From contig JAEZEJ010000047.1 in NCBI GenBank assembly GCA_023417775.1, positions 3,551 to 67,550 of the forward strand: a stretch of DNA of 64,000 bases, in the 5' to 3' direction. Source of the DNA: Actinomycetes bacterium. Lineage in GTDB: Bacteria > Actinomycetota > Actinomycetes > Propionibacteriales > Nocardioidaceae. Under the pieces are notes generated by a model. It worked only from the letters and a program-made list of their open reading frames with translations, ran no database searches and was not told the origin of the DNA. The position numbers were made by a program, and so were the translations under genes. Of the stretch, positions 35,943 to 45,365 are shown piece after piece. The first letter of the stretch is position 1; every line of letters starts with the position of its first letter.

Positions 35943-37228
35943 GCCAGAGCGCGGAACCGGTCGACGGGGGAGTCGTCGACCCGGACTACCCGGTCACACC
36001 CGTCCCCCCACACGCCCGGAAGACCTTCTTCTCACTGGCGGTCGTCCTCCTCGGGTTCACCGTCTTCACGCCCACGATGCTGGCCGGGGCCGAACTGGGG
36101 ATCGCCTTCAGCTTCGGCGATCTGCTGCTGATGATCGGCCTCGGCTCGGTGATCCTCGGGACCTACGTCGTCCTGCTCGGATGGATCGGCGCGAGAACCG
36201 GCCTGACCACGGTCGTGATGGCGCGCTACAGCCTCGGCACCCGAGGCTCCAAGCTCGCCTCGGTCCTCCTCGGCGGCACGCAGATCGGCTGGTACGGCGT
36301 CATCATCGGCACCGTCGGCGAGCTGACCGCGCAGGCCATGGGGTGGGAGTCCTTCGCGGCCAAGGCCGCCGTCATGATCCTGTCAAGCGCGCTCATGTGC
36401 CTGACGGCCTGCTACGGCTACCGCGGGATGTACTGGGTCTCCCTGGTGGCCACGCCGCTCATCCTGGTTCTCGCCGTCTGGGTGGTCTTCCGATCGCTGG
36501 AGGAGGTCGGCGGCTGGGACGCCTTCCTCGGGATCGAGCCGGCCACCTCGATGACCGCGGCTGTGGCGATCACCACGGTGGTGGGCACCTTCGTCTCGGC
36601 GGGCACGCAGGCGCCGAACTGGACCCGGTTCGCCCGCAGCGGATCACAGGCGATGTGGGCCTGCCTCATCGCCTTCCTGCTCGGCAACGGCCTGATGATC
36701 CTGTTCGGGGCGATCGGCGCGATCACCTTCGGCGAGGGGGACTTCGTCCTGGTCCTGTACCAGCTCGGCCTCGTCGGGTGGGGGCTCTTCCTGCTCTTCG
36801 GCAATCTGTGGAAGTCCAATGCGGACACCGCATATGCCTTCGGCGTCGCCGGCGCCGAGCTCTTCGAGCGCCCTCGCAAGGTGCCGTTCATCATCGGCGG
36901 GTCGATCATCGGCACGCTGCTCGCGCTCGCCGGCATGCACCAGCATCTGGTGGAGTATCTGGTCCTGCTCGGCATCTTCATCCCGCCGCTGGGCGGTGTC
37001 ATCATCGGCGACTATCTGGCGCGCTGGCGTCGCTCGCAGATGCCTCCGGGCGCCGCACTGCCGCGGTTCGACGTCATCAATCTCGGCGTCTACGCCGTCG
37101 CGAGCGCCCTGGCCTGGGCCTCGGATCACTGGGAGATCGCGATCCCGCCGCTGGTGGGCATCGTCGCTGCCATCGTCCTCACGACCGCGCTGCGCGCCGC
37201 GGGCCGGGCGAGGAGCACCACGACCTAG
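35939..37228 (+). CDS. codB: cytosine permease
   Basis: CodB belongs to the NCS1 family and imports cytosine with a cation. The 429-residue protein has about twelve hydrophobic helices and NCS1/CodB landmarks: FTVFTPTMLAGAELGIAFSF, ARYSLGTRGSKLASVLLGGTQIGWYGV, FVSAGTQAPNWTRFARS and PPLGGVIIGDYLARWRR. It is translationally linked to the deaminase through the bridging mini-ORF, giving an uptake-and-deamination pair. GGGAG lies eight bases before its ATG. Confidence 0.93.
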   Translation: MSQSAEPVDGGVVDPDYPVTPVPPHARKTFFSLAVVLLGFTVFTPTMLAGAELGIAFSFGDLLLMIGLGSVILGTYVVLLGWIGARTGLTTVVMARYSLGTRGSKLASVLLGGTQIGWYGVIIGTVGELTAQAMGWESFAAKAAVMILSSALMCLTACYGYRGMYWVSLVATPLILVLAVWVVFRSLEEVGGWDAFLGIEPATSMTAAVAITTVVGTFVSAGTQAPNWTRFARSGSQAMWACLIAFLLGNGLMILFGAIGAITFGEGDFVLVLYQLGLVGWGLFLLFGNLWKSNADTAYAFGVAGAELFERPRKVPFIIGGSIIGTLLALAGMHQHLVEYLVLLGIFIPPLGGVIIGDYLARWRRSQMPPGAALPRFDVINLGVYAVASALAWASDHWEIAIPPLVGIVAAIVLTTALRAAGRARSTTT

Positions 37229-37256
37229 TGTCCGGGCGATCGGGCATGATGACGGC

Positions 37257-38048
37257 GTGAACGACGACACCTTCCTCGAGGACACCTCCTCGCGACCTTC
37301 CGGAGCCGGGCGGCGAGGCTTGACGCTGACCGACCGGTGGAACACACCCTTGGGCAAGCCGAACGGCGGCTACCTGCTGGCCGCCATGCTCCGTGGGCTG
37401 GCCGAGGAGGTGCCCGAGGCCGGCGCGCCCCTCGTCGCGGCCATCAGCTATCTGCGATCGCCCGATGTGGGCGAGGCGGAGCTGGAGACCGAGGTGATCC
37501 GAGCGGGCCGGAAGGTGCAGACGGCCACGGCGCGGCTGAGTCAGAACGGGGCCGAGGTGGCCCACCTCGTCGCCAACTTCGCGGCGCGGGCCGAGGAGGC
37601 CCGGCGGGAGGACTTCGCCGAGGCGCCGATCCTGCCCGAGCCCGAGGCGTGCCTGGATCCCCTGGCGGAGGGCATGAGGCCCGAGGGCATCTTCGGGCAG
37701 GTCGAGTACCGGCTTGCCGCGGCCCCGGGATGGGCCACGGGCCAGCCCTCGGGCGATCCCAGCGTCACGCTGTGGCAACGGCTGCGCGAGGGCCGGGAGA
37801 TCGACTTTCCGGCCCTCGCCCTGCTGTGCGACTCCTTCGCGCCCGCCGTCATGGAGATCGGCGAGAACGTCTCGATGACGGTGCAGCTGACGGTGCACCT
37901 GCGCCGGCTCCCGGCACCGGGCTGGATCGCGACCCGGCTGTTCACGCGGCACGTGAGCGACGGCTACCACGAGGAGGACTGCGAGCTGTGGGACAGCGAG
38001 GGGAACCTCGTCGCACAGTCGCGCCAACTGGCGATCCTGCTCGGGTGA
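37257..38048 (+). CDS. acyl-CoA thioesterase family protein (tandem hotdog)
   Basis: The 263-residue product has two hotdog-like halves: the first with WNTPLGKPNGGYLLAAMLRG and VAAISYLRSPDVGEAELETEVIRAGRKVQTATARLSQNG, the second with MTVQLTVHLRRLPAPGWIATRLFTRHVSDGYHEEDCELWDSEGNLVAQSRQLAI. This fits TesB-like/4HBT_3 thioesterases, with the conserved D-x-E-x-W-D-S region intact. CATGAT six bases before the GTG may be a -10 element. The substrate is not known. Confidence 0.82.
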   Translation: MNDDTFLEDTSSRPSGAGRRGLTLTDRWNTPLGKPNGGYLLAAMLRGLAEEVPEAGAPLVAAISYLRSPDVGEAELETEVIRAGRKVQTATARLSQNGAEVAHLVANFAARAEEARREDFAEAPILPEPEACLDPLAEGMRPEGIFGQVEYRLAAAPGWATGQPSGDPSVTLWQRLREGREIDFPALALLCDSFAPAVMEIGENVSMTVQLTVHLRRLPAPGWIATRLFTRHVSDGYHEEDCELWDSEGNLVAQSRQLAILLG

Positions 38049-38091
38049 TCCTGCACGGACCCGGCGGTGGCCGAAGCGGTAGCCTCGGAGC

Positions 38092-39003
38092 ATGACTTCG
38101 CCGCTCGTCTCGTCGTCCGCACCGTTCGGCCGGGTGTTGACCGCCATGGTCACGCCCTTCACGGCCGACGGCAAGCTCGACCTGGACGCGGCGCAGAAGG
38201 TGGCCTCGCATCTGGTCGATCTCGGCAATGACGGCATCGTGGTCTCCGGCACCACCGGCGAGTCGCCGACCACGACCGTGGCCGAGGACGGCGAGTTGTT
38301 GCGTGCGGTGCTCGACGCGATCGGCGACCGCGCGACCGTCATCGCGGGGGTGGGCACCAATGACACCCGCCACTCGGTGGAGCTCGCGACGCAGGCCGCC
38401 GATGCCGGCGCGCATGGTCTGCTGCTGGTGACGCCCTACTACTCCAAGCCCCCGCAGCGAGGCTTCGTGATGCACGTCGAGGCGGTGGCGGCGGCCGGCG
38501 ACGGCGCACCGATCATGCTGTACGACATCCCCGGCCGGACCGGCATCACGATCGCCGAGGACACCTACCTGGCCCTCGACCGCATCGACGAGGTCGTCGC
38601 GGTCAAGGATGCCGTCGGCGACCTGGAGCGGGGTGCGTGGCTGCTGTCGAACACCGGCCTCGCCCTCTACTCCGGTGACGACGCCCTCAACCTGGCCTGG
38701 CTGAGCGTCGGCGCGGCCGGTGTCGTGAGCGTCGTCGGCCATGCCGCTGCCGGGCACTACCGGGCGATGACCGATGCGGTCGACGCCGGGGACCTGGCCG
38801 AGGCCCGCCGCCTCAACCTCGAACTCGTGCCGCTGGTGCGAGCGATGATGACCCATACGCAGGGAGCCATGACCGCCAAGATCGCGCTGCACCTGCGCGG
38901 TGTCCTCGATTCGCTCGTCGTGCGGCCTCCGTTGCCGCCGATCGAGGAGTCGGACATCGCGATCGTGCGCGAGGGTCTGGCCACGGCCGGCCTGCTCGAC
39001 TGA
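38092..39003 (+). CDS. dapA: 4-hydroxy-tetrahydrodipicolinate synthase
   Basis: DapA condenses pyruvate with aspartate semialdehyde, the first committed step of the lysine/diaminopimelate branch. The 303-residue TIM-barrel protein has GTTGESPTTT, the catalytic Tyr in LLVTPYYSKPPQRG, the Schiff-base Lys in VVAVKDAVGDLERG and LYSGDDALNLAWL. TAGCCT six bases before the ATG indicates a leaderless message. rnj follows, as in most actinobacteria. Confidence 0.96.
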   Translation: MTSPLVSSSAPFGRVLTAMVTPFTADGKLDLDAAQKVASHLVDLGNDGIVVSGTTGESPTTTVAEDGELLRAVLDAIGDRATVIAGVGTNDTRHSVELATQAADAGAHGLLLVTPYYSKPPQRGFVMHVEAVAAAGDGAPIMLYDIPGRTGITIAEDTYLALDRIDEVVAVKDAVGDLERGAWLLSNTGLALYSGDDALNLAWLSVGAAGVVSVVGHAAAGHYRAMTDAVDAGDLAEARRLNLELVPLVRAMMTHTQGAMTAKIALHLRGVLDSLVVRPPLPPIEESDIAIVREGLATAGLLD

Positions 39004-39018
39004 TACGTGAGGAACTGG

Positions 39019-39096
39019 ATGACCGAGCGAACGATGGACATGGGCAGGGGTCGCGCAGTACGGGCGCCCCACGGCTTCGGGCAGGTGGTCCGATGA
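39019..39096 (+). CDS. 25-codon mini-ORF coupled to rnj
   Basis: After the dapA stop, GTGAGGAACTGG provides a good ribosome site for an ATG at 39019. The ORF ends with TGA 39094-39096, overlapping the rnj start at 39093 (ATGA). It contains CGCGCAGTAC, which also occurs at the start of the bridging segment at 35841. The peptide begins MTERTMDMGRGRAVR and is basic. It could be a leader peptide or a translational bridge. Confidence 0.4.
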   Translation: MTERTMDMGRGRAVRAPHGFGQVVR

Positions 39097-40772
39097 GCCA
39101 CATGCACACCGAGCTCGGCCCGCCGCCACCGCTCGCCCCGCAGGCGCTTCGTGTGCTCCCGCTGGGCGGTCTCGGCGAGATCGGCCGCAACATGACCGTC
39201 TTCGAGTTCGACGGCAAGCTGCTGATCGTCGACTGCGGGGTGCTCTTCCCCGAGGAGCAGCACCCGGGTGTCGATCTCATCCTCCCCGACTTCGGTCCGA
39301 TCCGTGACCGGCTGGACGATGTCGTCGGCATCGTCCTCACACACGGGCACGAGGACCACATCGGCGGTGTGCCGTATCTGCTGCGCGAACGCGGTGACAT
39401 CCCGGTCATCGGCTCCAAGCTCACGCTCGCCCTCGTCGAGCCCAAGCTGAAGGAGCATCGTCTCAAGCAGGTGCCCAAGCACACCGTCTCCGAGGGCGAT
39501 GTCATGTCCTTCGGCCCCTTCGAGTGCGAGTTCGTCGCAGTCAACCACTCGATCCCCGATGCCCTCGCGGTGGCGATCAAGACCCCCGCTGGGGTCGCGC
39601 TGCACACCGGCGACTTCAAGATGGATCAGCTGCCGCTGGACGGCCGGATCACCGATCTGCGTGCCTTCGCCCGCTTGGGGGAGGCCGGAGTCGATCTCTT
39701 CCTCACCGACTCGACGAACTCCGATGTGCCCGGTTTCACGACCGCCGAGCGACAGATCACGCCGGCCATCGATGCCGTGTTCGCGCGCAGCAAGCAGCGG
39801 ATCATCGTGGCCTCCTTCGCCTCGCACGTGCATCGCGTGCAGCAGGTCCTCGATGCCGCGGCCAAGCACGGTCGCAAGGTCGCCTATGTCGGGCGCTCGA
39901 TGGTGCGCAATATGCAGATCGCGCGCGAGCTCGGCTATCTGCACGTGCCGGACGGCGTCGTCGTCGACAAGGTCGATGCGGCCCCGCCCGAGCGGATGGT
40001 TCTCATGTCCACCGGCTCGCAGGGCGAGCCGATGGCAGCGCTGTCCCGGATCGCCAATCGCAGCCACCAGCAGGTGACGCTGGAGCCCGGGGACACTGTG
40101 CTGCTGGCCTCATCGTTGATCCCCGGCAATGAGAACGCGGTCTACCGGGTCATCGACGGTCTCACCAAGCTCGGCGCCAATGTCGTTCACAAGGGCAACG
40201 CCCTGGTCCACGTGTCCGGGCACGCGTCCGCCGGTGAGCTGCTCTACTGCTACAACATCGTCCGGCCGCAGAATGTGATGCCCGTGCATGGCGAGATCCG
40301 CCACCTGCACTCCAATGCCGCGCTCGCCGAGGCCACGGGCGTGCCGAATGTGATCCTCGCCGAGGACGGCTATGTCGTCGACCTCATCGACGGGCACGCG
40401 CAGATCGTGGGCGCGGTCGACTGCGGCTATGTCTACGTCGACGGTTCCTCGGTGGGCGACCTGACCGATTCCGAGCTCAAGGACCGGCGGGTGCTGGGCG
40501 AGGAGGGCTTCGTCTCAGTCGTCGTCGTCATCGACTCGACGAATGGCAAGATCATCACGGGGCCGGATATCCACGCCCGTGGGCTCGCCGAGGATGACGC
40601 CGCCTTCGACGGCATCCGGCCGAAGCTCATCGCGGCGGTCGAGGACGCCCTGGGCGACGGCACCCGCGATCCTCGCCAGCTGCAGCAGGTCATGCGTCGG
40701 GTCGTCGGTTCCTATGCGGGCCGGACCTTGCGCCGTCGTCCGATGATCGTGCCGATCGTCCTCGAGGCCTGA
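39093..40772 (+). CDS. rnj: ribonuclease J
   Basis: RNase J is a beta-CASP metallo-beta-lactamase nuclease with endonuclease and 5'-3' exonuclease activity. The 559-residue protein has the MBL motif LTHGHEDHIGGVPYLL, the second histidine motif in VNHSIPDALAVAI, THTGDFKMD-like LHTGDFKMDQ, the beta-CASP region (IVASFASHVHRVQQVLDAA, VSGHASAGEL) and a C-terminal domain with GPDIHARG. It lies after dapA, its usual place in actinobacteria. It may act with the PNPase encoded earlier in mRNA decay. Confidence 0.95.
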   Translation: MSHMHTELGPPPPLAPQALRVLPLGGLGEIGRNMTVFEFDGKLLIVDCGVLFPEEQHPGVDLILPDFGPIRDRLDDVVGIVLTHGHEDHIGGVPYLLRERGDIPVIGSKLTLALVEPKLKEHRLKQVPKHTVSEGDVMSFGPFECEFVAVNHSIPDALAVAIKTPAGVALHTGDFKMDQLPLDGRITDLRAFARLGEAGVDLFLTDSTNSDVPGFTTAERQITPAIDAVFARSKQRIIVASFASHVHRVQQVLDAAAKHGRKVAYVGRSMVRNMQIARELGYLHVPDGVVVDKVDAAPPERMVLMSTGSQGEPMAALSRIANRSHQQVTLEPGDTVLLASSLIPGNENAVYRVIDGLTKLGANVVHKGNALVHVSGHASAGELLYCYNIVRPQNVMPVHGEIRHLHSNAALAEATGVPNVILAEDGYVVDLIDGHAQIVGAVDCGYVYVDGSSVGDLTDSELKDRRVLGEEGFVSVVVVIDSTNGKIITGPDIHARGLAEDDAAFDGIRPKLIAAVEDALGDGTRDPRQLQQVMRRVVGSYAGRTLRRRPMIVPIVLEA

Positions 40773-40886
40773 CAACGGCCGATCCGGTTCGTAACCGGCC
40801 CCGTCACCACGCTTAACCTCGGCGAAACAGTCGCTCGTCACCCTGGTCGGGAGGCGGCCACGGGTGCCGTGCGGATCGGGGACGAG

Positions 40887-41603
40887 ATGACGAAGGCCAC
40901 ATTGGTGGTGTGTGCGCGCGGTGTGGAGACTCCCGCGGCGCGCGCCGCCCTGGCGGCGGTGGTGCACGGGGTGCGGCGCGGTGCGCGCGGACTGGAGGTC
41001 GTCGATGCCTTCGTCGGTCCCCAGCAGCCCGATGTCGCCGATGTCGTGGCGCAGATTCCCGGGCGCCGGCTGATCGTGCCGTTGACGCTCTGGCACGACG
41101 ACGAGGTGGTGGCGCGGCTCCGCCATCTGTCCACGGCTCTACCCGGCATCACGGTGACGGCGCCGATCGGCCCGGACTGGCTGCTGGCCGAGCTCGGTGT
41201 CCGTCGGCTGATCGAAGCGGGAGCGCGCCCGGACGACTCGATCGTGCTCGCGGCCGGCCCGGCGGGGTCCGCGCGGGCCGTCCGCGACATCGGCGCGGCG
41301 GCGCGGCTGCTGAGCGCCGTGTGGGGCGGTCGCGTGCACGTCGCGGCTGATGCGGGCGGTCCGGCGCTGGCCGAGGCCATCGACATCGCCCGGGCTTATC
41401 AGCGGCGGGTGGTCGTCTCGATGTATGAACTGACGATGTCGCAGGCTGCGAGCGGAATCGGCCGTCTCGGTGCCGATGTGGTGACGGCTCCGTTGCTCAG
41501 CGCCGGCAACGGCGAGGCGGGAGTCGTCTCCTTGGTCCACGCTCGGGCCACGGCGCGAGGCTCGTGGGTCCCGGTCGGCAGCGATCCCAGCCGCGGCGCC
41601 TGA
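40887..41603 (+). CDS. CbiX/sirohydrochlorin chelatase-like protein lacking the active-site histidines
   Basis: The 238-residue protein has the two-domain layout of actinobacterial sirohydrochlorin chelatases: LVVCARGVETPAARAAL, RRLIVPLTLWHDDEVVARL, then SIVLAAGPAGSARAVRDI and VVSMYELTMSQAASGIGRLGADVVTAPL. The family's LVAHGTRD is here ARGVET, the LSAGYHV metal histidine region is LWHDDEV, and the second-domain histidine is also replaced, so chelation by the usual mechanism is unlikely. I use ATG 40887; GTG 40869 is in frame. The gap 40773-40886 contains only a weak CCGGTT/AACCGG hairpin. Confidence 0.7.
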   Translation: MTKATLVVCARGVETPAARAALAAVVHGVRRGARGLEVVDAFVGPQQPDVADVVAQIPGRRLIVPLTLWHDDEVVARLRHLSTALPGITVTAPIGPDWLLAELGVRRLIEAGARPDDSIVLAAGPAGSARAVRDIGAAARLLSAVWGGRVHVAADAGGPALAEAIDIARAYQRRVVVSMYELTMSQAASGIGRLGADVVTAPLLSAGNGEAGVVSLVHARATARGSWVPVGSDPSRGA

Positions 41604-41676
41604 ACCGGCCCCACCGTCCCGGGGGAGGGGAGTGTCGGAGCCGGACAACCCTCGAGTGGTGGTTTAGCCTTGGAGC

Positions 41677-44187
41677 ATGGCGACCCGAACGTCTTCCCCG
41701 TCGCAGAAGCGACCGTCCGGAGGCCAGGCCCGTAAGAAGCCCGCGGCGAAGAAGAAGCCGCAGGCGCGCAAGCCTGCGCCCAAGTCCGCTGCGCGTTCCG
41801 GCCCCAGTCCGGCCGGCACCGCTGTGCAGGCGGTGGGGCGCGGTGTCCGTGCGGTCTGGTCCGGTGTCGCCGGAGCTACCGGGGCGGTCACCCGGAGCAT
41901 CGGCACCGGAGCCAAGGACCTCGATCCGGCTCAGCGTCGCGACGGGGTCGGCTTCGCGATCCTCGCCCTCGCGATCGTGACGGCGGCGGCGGTGTGGTGG
42001 GACGTCTCAGGGGCCGTCGGCCGGGGAGTCCGCCAGGCCGCGACCGGCACGGTGGGGCTGCTCGCCTGGGCGATCCCGATCGTCCTGGCGGTCATCGCCT
42101 GGCGCACGCTGCGTCATCCCGATCGCAACGGCCCGGTGGGCCGGCAGGTGATCGGATGGAGCGCGATCTGCGGCGGCGTCCTCGGGCTCGTGCACCTCGC
42201 CCACGATGTCCCGCGCCCCAGCGACACCGCCGGGGCGATGGGCGAGGCCGGGGGAGCCATCGGGTTCCTCTTCTCGGCGATCCTCATCGACCTGCTCAAG
42301 AGCCCCTTCGTGGTGGCTCCTCTGCTGGTCCTGCTGACCCTCTTCGGCGTGCTGGTCGTCACCGGGACGCCCCTGTACGCCGTGCCGGACCGACTGCGGG
42401 CGGCACGAGACCGCCTGCTCGGCCGGCACCGCGATGCGCCGGAGGAGGGTGTCGCGGACGATGTCCCGGCGACGCCCGCCCGCAAGCGCCATCCGCGCAC
42501 CACCTTCGACGCCGCCGAGGACGAGCCCTTCGACAACCCTCTCGTCGAGGGCCCCTCGGAGCCCGATGCCATCGACATCGCCGCCTCCCACGATGCCGAG
42601 GATGTATCGCTCCCCGAGCCGATCGTGGCGGACGACGAGCCCGCGGCCGCCGCACCGTCGGCCCCGCCCAAGCCGATCGAGCCCATCCCGGTGCGTGCCG
42701 AGCAGCTCGCGCTCTCCGGCGATATCGTCTACACCCTCCCCGATCCAGGGGCCCTGCGTGAGGGCACGCCGCCCAAGGCGCGCACGTCGGCCTCCGATGC
42801 GGTCGTCGACCGGCTCACCGAGGTCCTCGAGCAGTTCAAGATCGACGCCACGGTCACCGGTTACACCCGTGGCCCGACCGTCACGCGCTACGAGGTCGAG
42901 CTCGGACCTGCGGTCAAGGTCGAGAAGGTCACTGCGCTCAGCAAGAACATCTCCTATGCGGTCGCCTCGAACGAGGTGCGGATCCTCAGTCCGATCCCGG
43001 GCAAGTCGGCCATCGGCATCGAGATCCCGAATGTCGACAAGGAGATGGTCTCCCTCGGAGATGTGCTGCGCTCGAACAGGGCACGCAGCGACCATCACCC
43101 GATGGTCATCGGTCTCGGCAAGGATGTCGAGGGCGGCTTCGTGCTGGCGAACCTGGCCAAGATGCCGCACCTGCTGGTGGCCGGCGCCACCGGCTCGGGT
43201 AAGTCGAGCTTCGTGAACTCGATGATCAGCTCACTGCTGATGCGGGCGACCCCGGACGAGGTCCGGATGATCCTCGTCGACCCGAAGCGGGTCGAGCTGA
43301 CCGCCTACGAGGGCATCCCGCACCTGATCACACCGATCATCACCAATCCGAAGAAGGCGGCGGAGGCGCTGCAGTGGGTCGTGCGCGAGATGGATCTGCG
43401 CTATGACGATCTCGCGGCCTTCGGCTATCGGCATATCGATGATTTCAACAAGGCCGTCACCTCCGGCAAGCTGCAGGCCCCGCCGGGGAGCGAGCGGGTG
43501 CTCGCCCCGTATCCGTATCTGCTGGTAGTCGTCGACGAGCTCGCCGACCTCATGATGGTCGCTCCCCGCGATGTCGAGGACGCGATCGTGCGCATCACCC
43601 AGCTGGCGCGTGCCGCGGGCATCCACCTGGTGCTCGCCACGCAGCGTCCGAGCGTGGATGTGGTCACCGGTCTGATCAAGGCGAATGTCCCGAGCCGGCT
43701 GGCCTTCGCCACCAGCTCCCTCGCCGACAGCCGGGTCATCCTCGACCAGCCGGGTGCGGAGAAGCTGGTCGGGCAGGGCGACGGCCTGTTCCTGCCGATG
43801 GGTGCCAACAAGGCGATGCGCATGCAGGGCGCGTGGATCAACGAGAGCGAGATCCAGGCGCTGGTCGAGCACTGCAAGGAGCAGCTGAAGCCCTCCTACC
43901 GCGAGGACGTCACGGTTCCGCAGCAGGCCAAGCGCGAGCTGGACGACGACATCGGCGATGACATGGATCTGGTGCTGCAGGCCGTGGAGCTGGTGGTCAA
44001 CACCCAGTTCGGCTCGACATCGATGCTGCAGCGCAAGCTGCGAGTCGGCTTCGCCAAGGCCGGTCGCCTCATGGACATCCTGGAGAGTCGTGCCGTGGTC
44101 GGGCCCAGCGAGGGCTCCAAGGCGCGTGATGTCCTGGTCAAGCCGGATGACCTGCCGGACATGCTCGCCAGCATCCAGGCGGGCTGA
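41677..44187 (+). CDS. ftsK: DNA translocase FtsK/SpoIIIE
   Basis: FtsK pumps chromosomal DNA through the closing septum and guides dimer resolution. The 836-residue protein has a basic Lys/Ala-rich N-terminus, four membrane helices between about 90 and 235, an acidic/proline linker to about 340, the RecA-like motor with Walker [11 protein letters not shown] near 508 and Walker [12 protein letters not shown], and the C-terminal gamma winged-helix domain ([30 protein letters not shown]) that reads KOPS. TAGCCT six bases before the ATG indicates a leaderless start. Confidence 0.96.
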   Translation: MATRTSSPSQKRPSGGQARKKPAAKKKPQARKPAPKSAARSGPSPAGTAVQAVGRGVRAVWSGVAGATGAVTRSIGTGAKDLDPAQRRDGVGFAILALAIVTAAAVWWDVSGAVGRGVRQAATGTVGLLAWAIPIVLAVIAWRTLRHPDRNGPVGRQVIGWSAICGGVLGLVHLAHDVPRPSDTAGAMGEAGGAIGFLFSAILIDLLKSPFVVAPLLVLLTLFGVLVVTGTPLYAVPDRLRAARDRLLGRHRDAPEEGVADDVPATPARKRHPRTTFDAAEDEPFDNPLVEGPSEPDAIDIAASHDAEDVSLPEPIVADDEPAAAAPSAPPKPIEPIPVRAEQLALSGDIVYTLPDPGALREGTPPKARTSASDAVVDRLTEVLEQFKIDATVTGYTRGPTVTRYEVELGPAVKVEKVTALSKNISYAVASNEVRILSPIPGKSAIGIEIPNVDKEMVSLGDVLRSNRARSDHHPMVIGLGKDVEGGFVLANLAKMPHLLVAGATGSGKSSFVNSMISSLLMRATPDEVRMILVDPKRVELTAYEGIPHLITPIITNPKKAAEALQWVVREMDLRYDDLAAFGYRHIDDFNKAVTSGKLQAPPGSERVLAPYPYLLVVVDELADLMMVAPRDVEDAIVRITQLARAAGIHLVLATQRPSVDVVTGLIKANVPSRLAFATSSLADSRVILDQPGAEKLVGQGDGLFLPMGANKAMRMQGAWINESEIQALVEHCKEQLKPSYREDVTVPQQAKRELDDDIGDDMDLVLQAVELVVNTQFGSTSMLQRKLRVGFAKAGRLMDILESRAVVGPSEGSKARDVLVKPDDLPDMLASIQAG

Positions 44188-44243
44188 GTCCTCGCGAGCA
44201 CCGGTGGCGTCGGCGGCTTCCGCCGTGCCTCATACTGAAGAGC

Positions 44244-44849
44244 ATGACCGAGACCGATGGTGCGCCGCCGAGCAACCTCAACATCGCCAATGTGTTGACG
44301 GTGATCCGGATCCTCGGCGTCCCGCTGTTCGGCTGGCTGCTGTTGGTCGACGGCGGGCAGAGCGAGCAGCTGCGGATCTGGTCGTGGGTGGCCTTCGTGC
44401 TGTTGATGGCGACCGACAAGGTCGATGGCGATCTCGCCCGTAAGCACGGCCTCGTCACCGATTTCGGCAAGATCGCCGATCCGATCGCCGACAAGGCCCT
44501 CACCGGCATGGCCTTCGTCGGGTTGGCCGTGATCTTCGATCATTGGCTGTTCTGGACGGTCACGATTCTCATGCTCGTGCGCGAGTGGGGGATCACCCTC
44601 ATGCGGTTCTTCATGGTGCGCCGCGGGGTCGTGATGCCGGCGAGCCGGGGCGGCAAGCTCAAGACCGTGCTGCAGGCCTTCGCCATCGGCGGCTATCTGC
44701 TGCCCTTCGAGCTCTGGGACAATCTGGTCTCGGATCTCCTGCGGTGGCTGACGCACGGGCTGATGGCGGCCACGGTGCTCGTCACCCTCGTGACCGGCGT
44801 GCAGTACGTCGTCGAGGCGCGCCGACTGGCCCGGGCTCCGGCGCGATGA
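44244..44849 (+). CDS. pgsA: CDP-diacylglycerol-glycerol-3-phosphate 3-phosphatidyltransferase
   Basis: PgsA makes phosphatidylglycerol phosphate. The 201-residue membrane protein has the CDP-alcohol phosphotransferase motif DKVDGDLARKHG followed by DFGKIADPIADK (pattern D-x2-D-G-x2-A-R-x8-G-x3-D-x3-D) near residues 57-80 and about five helices. It sits between ftsK and cinA as in other actinobacteria, and overlaps cinA by four bases. CATACT seven bases before the ATG is a possible promoter. Confidence 0.93.
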   Translation: MTETDGAPPSNLNIANVLTVIRILGVPLFGWLLLVDGGQSEQLRIWSWVAFVLLMATDKVDGDLARKHGLVTDFGKIADPIADKALTGMAFVGLAVIFDHWLFWTVTILMLVREWGITLMRFFMVRRGVVMPASRGGKLKTVLQAFAIGGYLLPFELWDNLVSDLLRWLTHGLMAATVLVTLVTGVQYVVEARRLARAPAR

Positions 44850-45334
44850 GCGCCGAGCGGATCATCGCGACATTGACCGCCTCGGGCCAGCAGGTGGCGG
44901 TCGCCGAGTCGCTCACCGGGGGCCTGCTCTGTGCCGCCCTCATCGATCCGCCGGGAGCCTCGGTGGTCGTCCGGGGAGGGATCGTCGCCTATCGACCTGA
45001 GATGAAGTCCAGACTGCTCGGCGTCTCGGCGGAGCTGATCGAGGAGCGCGGCACGGTGTGCGCCGAGGTCGCGACCTCGCTGGCCCGAGGGGTGCGCGAT
45101 CGGATGGACGCCGACTGGGGTGTGGGGACCACGGGCGTCGCCGGCCCCGGTCCATCGGAGGGGCGGTCGCAGGGGACGGTCTTCGTCGCCGTGATCGGCC
45201 CGGACGGTGTCGCCGTGGCAGAGGAGCTGCAGCTGGCGGGGGACCGGTCGCAGGTCCGTTCGGGGGCGGTGGACGCGGCGCTGTCGCTGCTGGACGCTAG
45301 GCTGAGGGAACACACGGAGCAGCATCCGCGTTGA
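44846..45334 (+). CDS. pncC: CinA C-terminal domain protein, nicotinamide-nucleotide amidohydrolase
   Basis: This 162-residue stand-alone CinA C-terminal domain deamidates NMN in characterised relatives. Family sequences seen are VAVAESLTGGLLCAALIDPPGAS, GGIVAYRPEMKSRLLGVS, CAEVATSLARGVRDRMDADWGVGTTGVAGPG and GTVFVAV. It lacks the N-terminal molybdopterin-like domain of full CinA. It is coupled to pgsA by ATGA and precedes clgR. Confidence 0.92.
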   Translation: MSAERIIATLTASGQQVAVAESLTGGLLCAALIDPPGASVVVRGGIVAYRPEMKSRLLGVSAELIEERGTVCAEVATSLARGVRDRMDADWGVGTTGVAGPGPSEGRSQGTVFVAVIGPDGVAVAEELQLAGDRSQVRSGAVDAALSLLDARLREHTEQHPR

Positions 45335-45365
45335 CCACAGACGAGAACCACGTCAGGAGGAGCAC

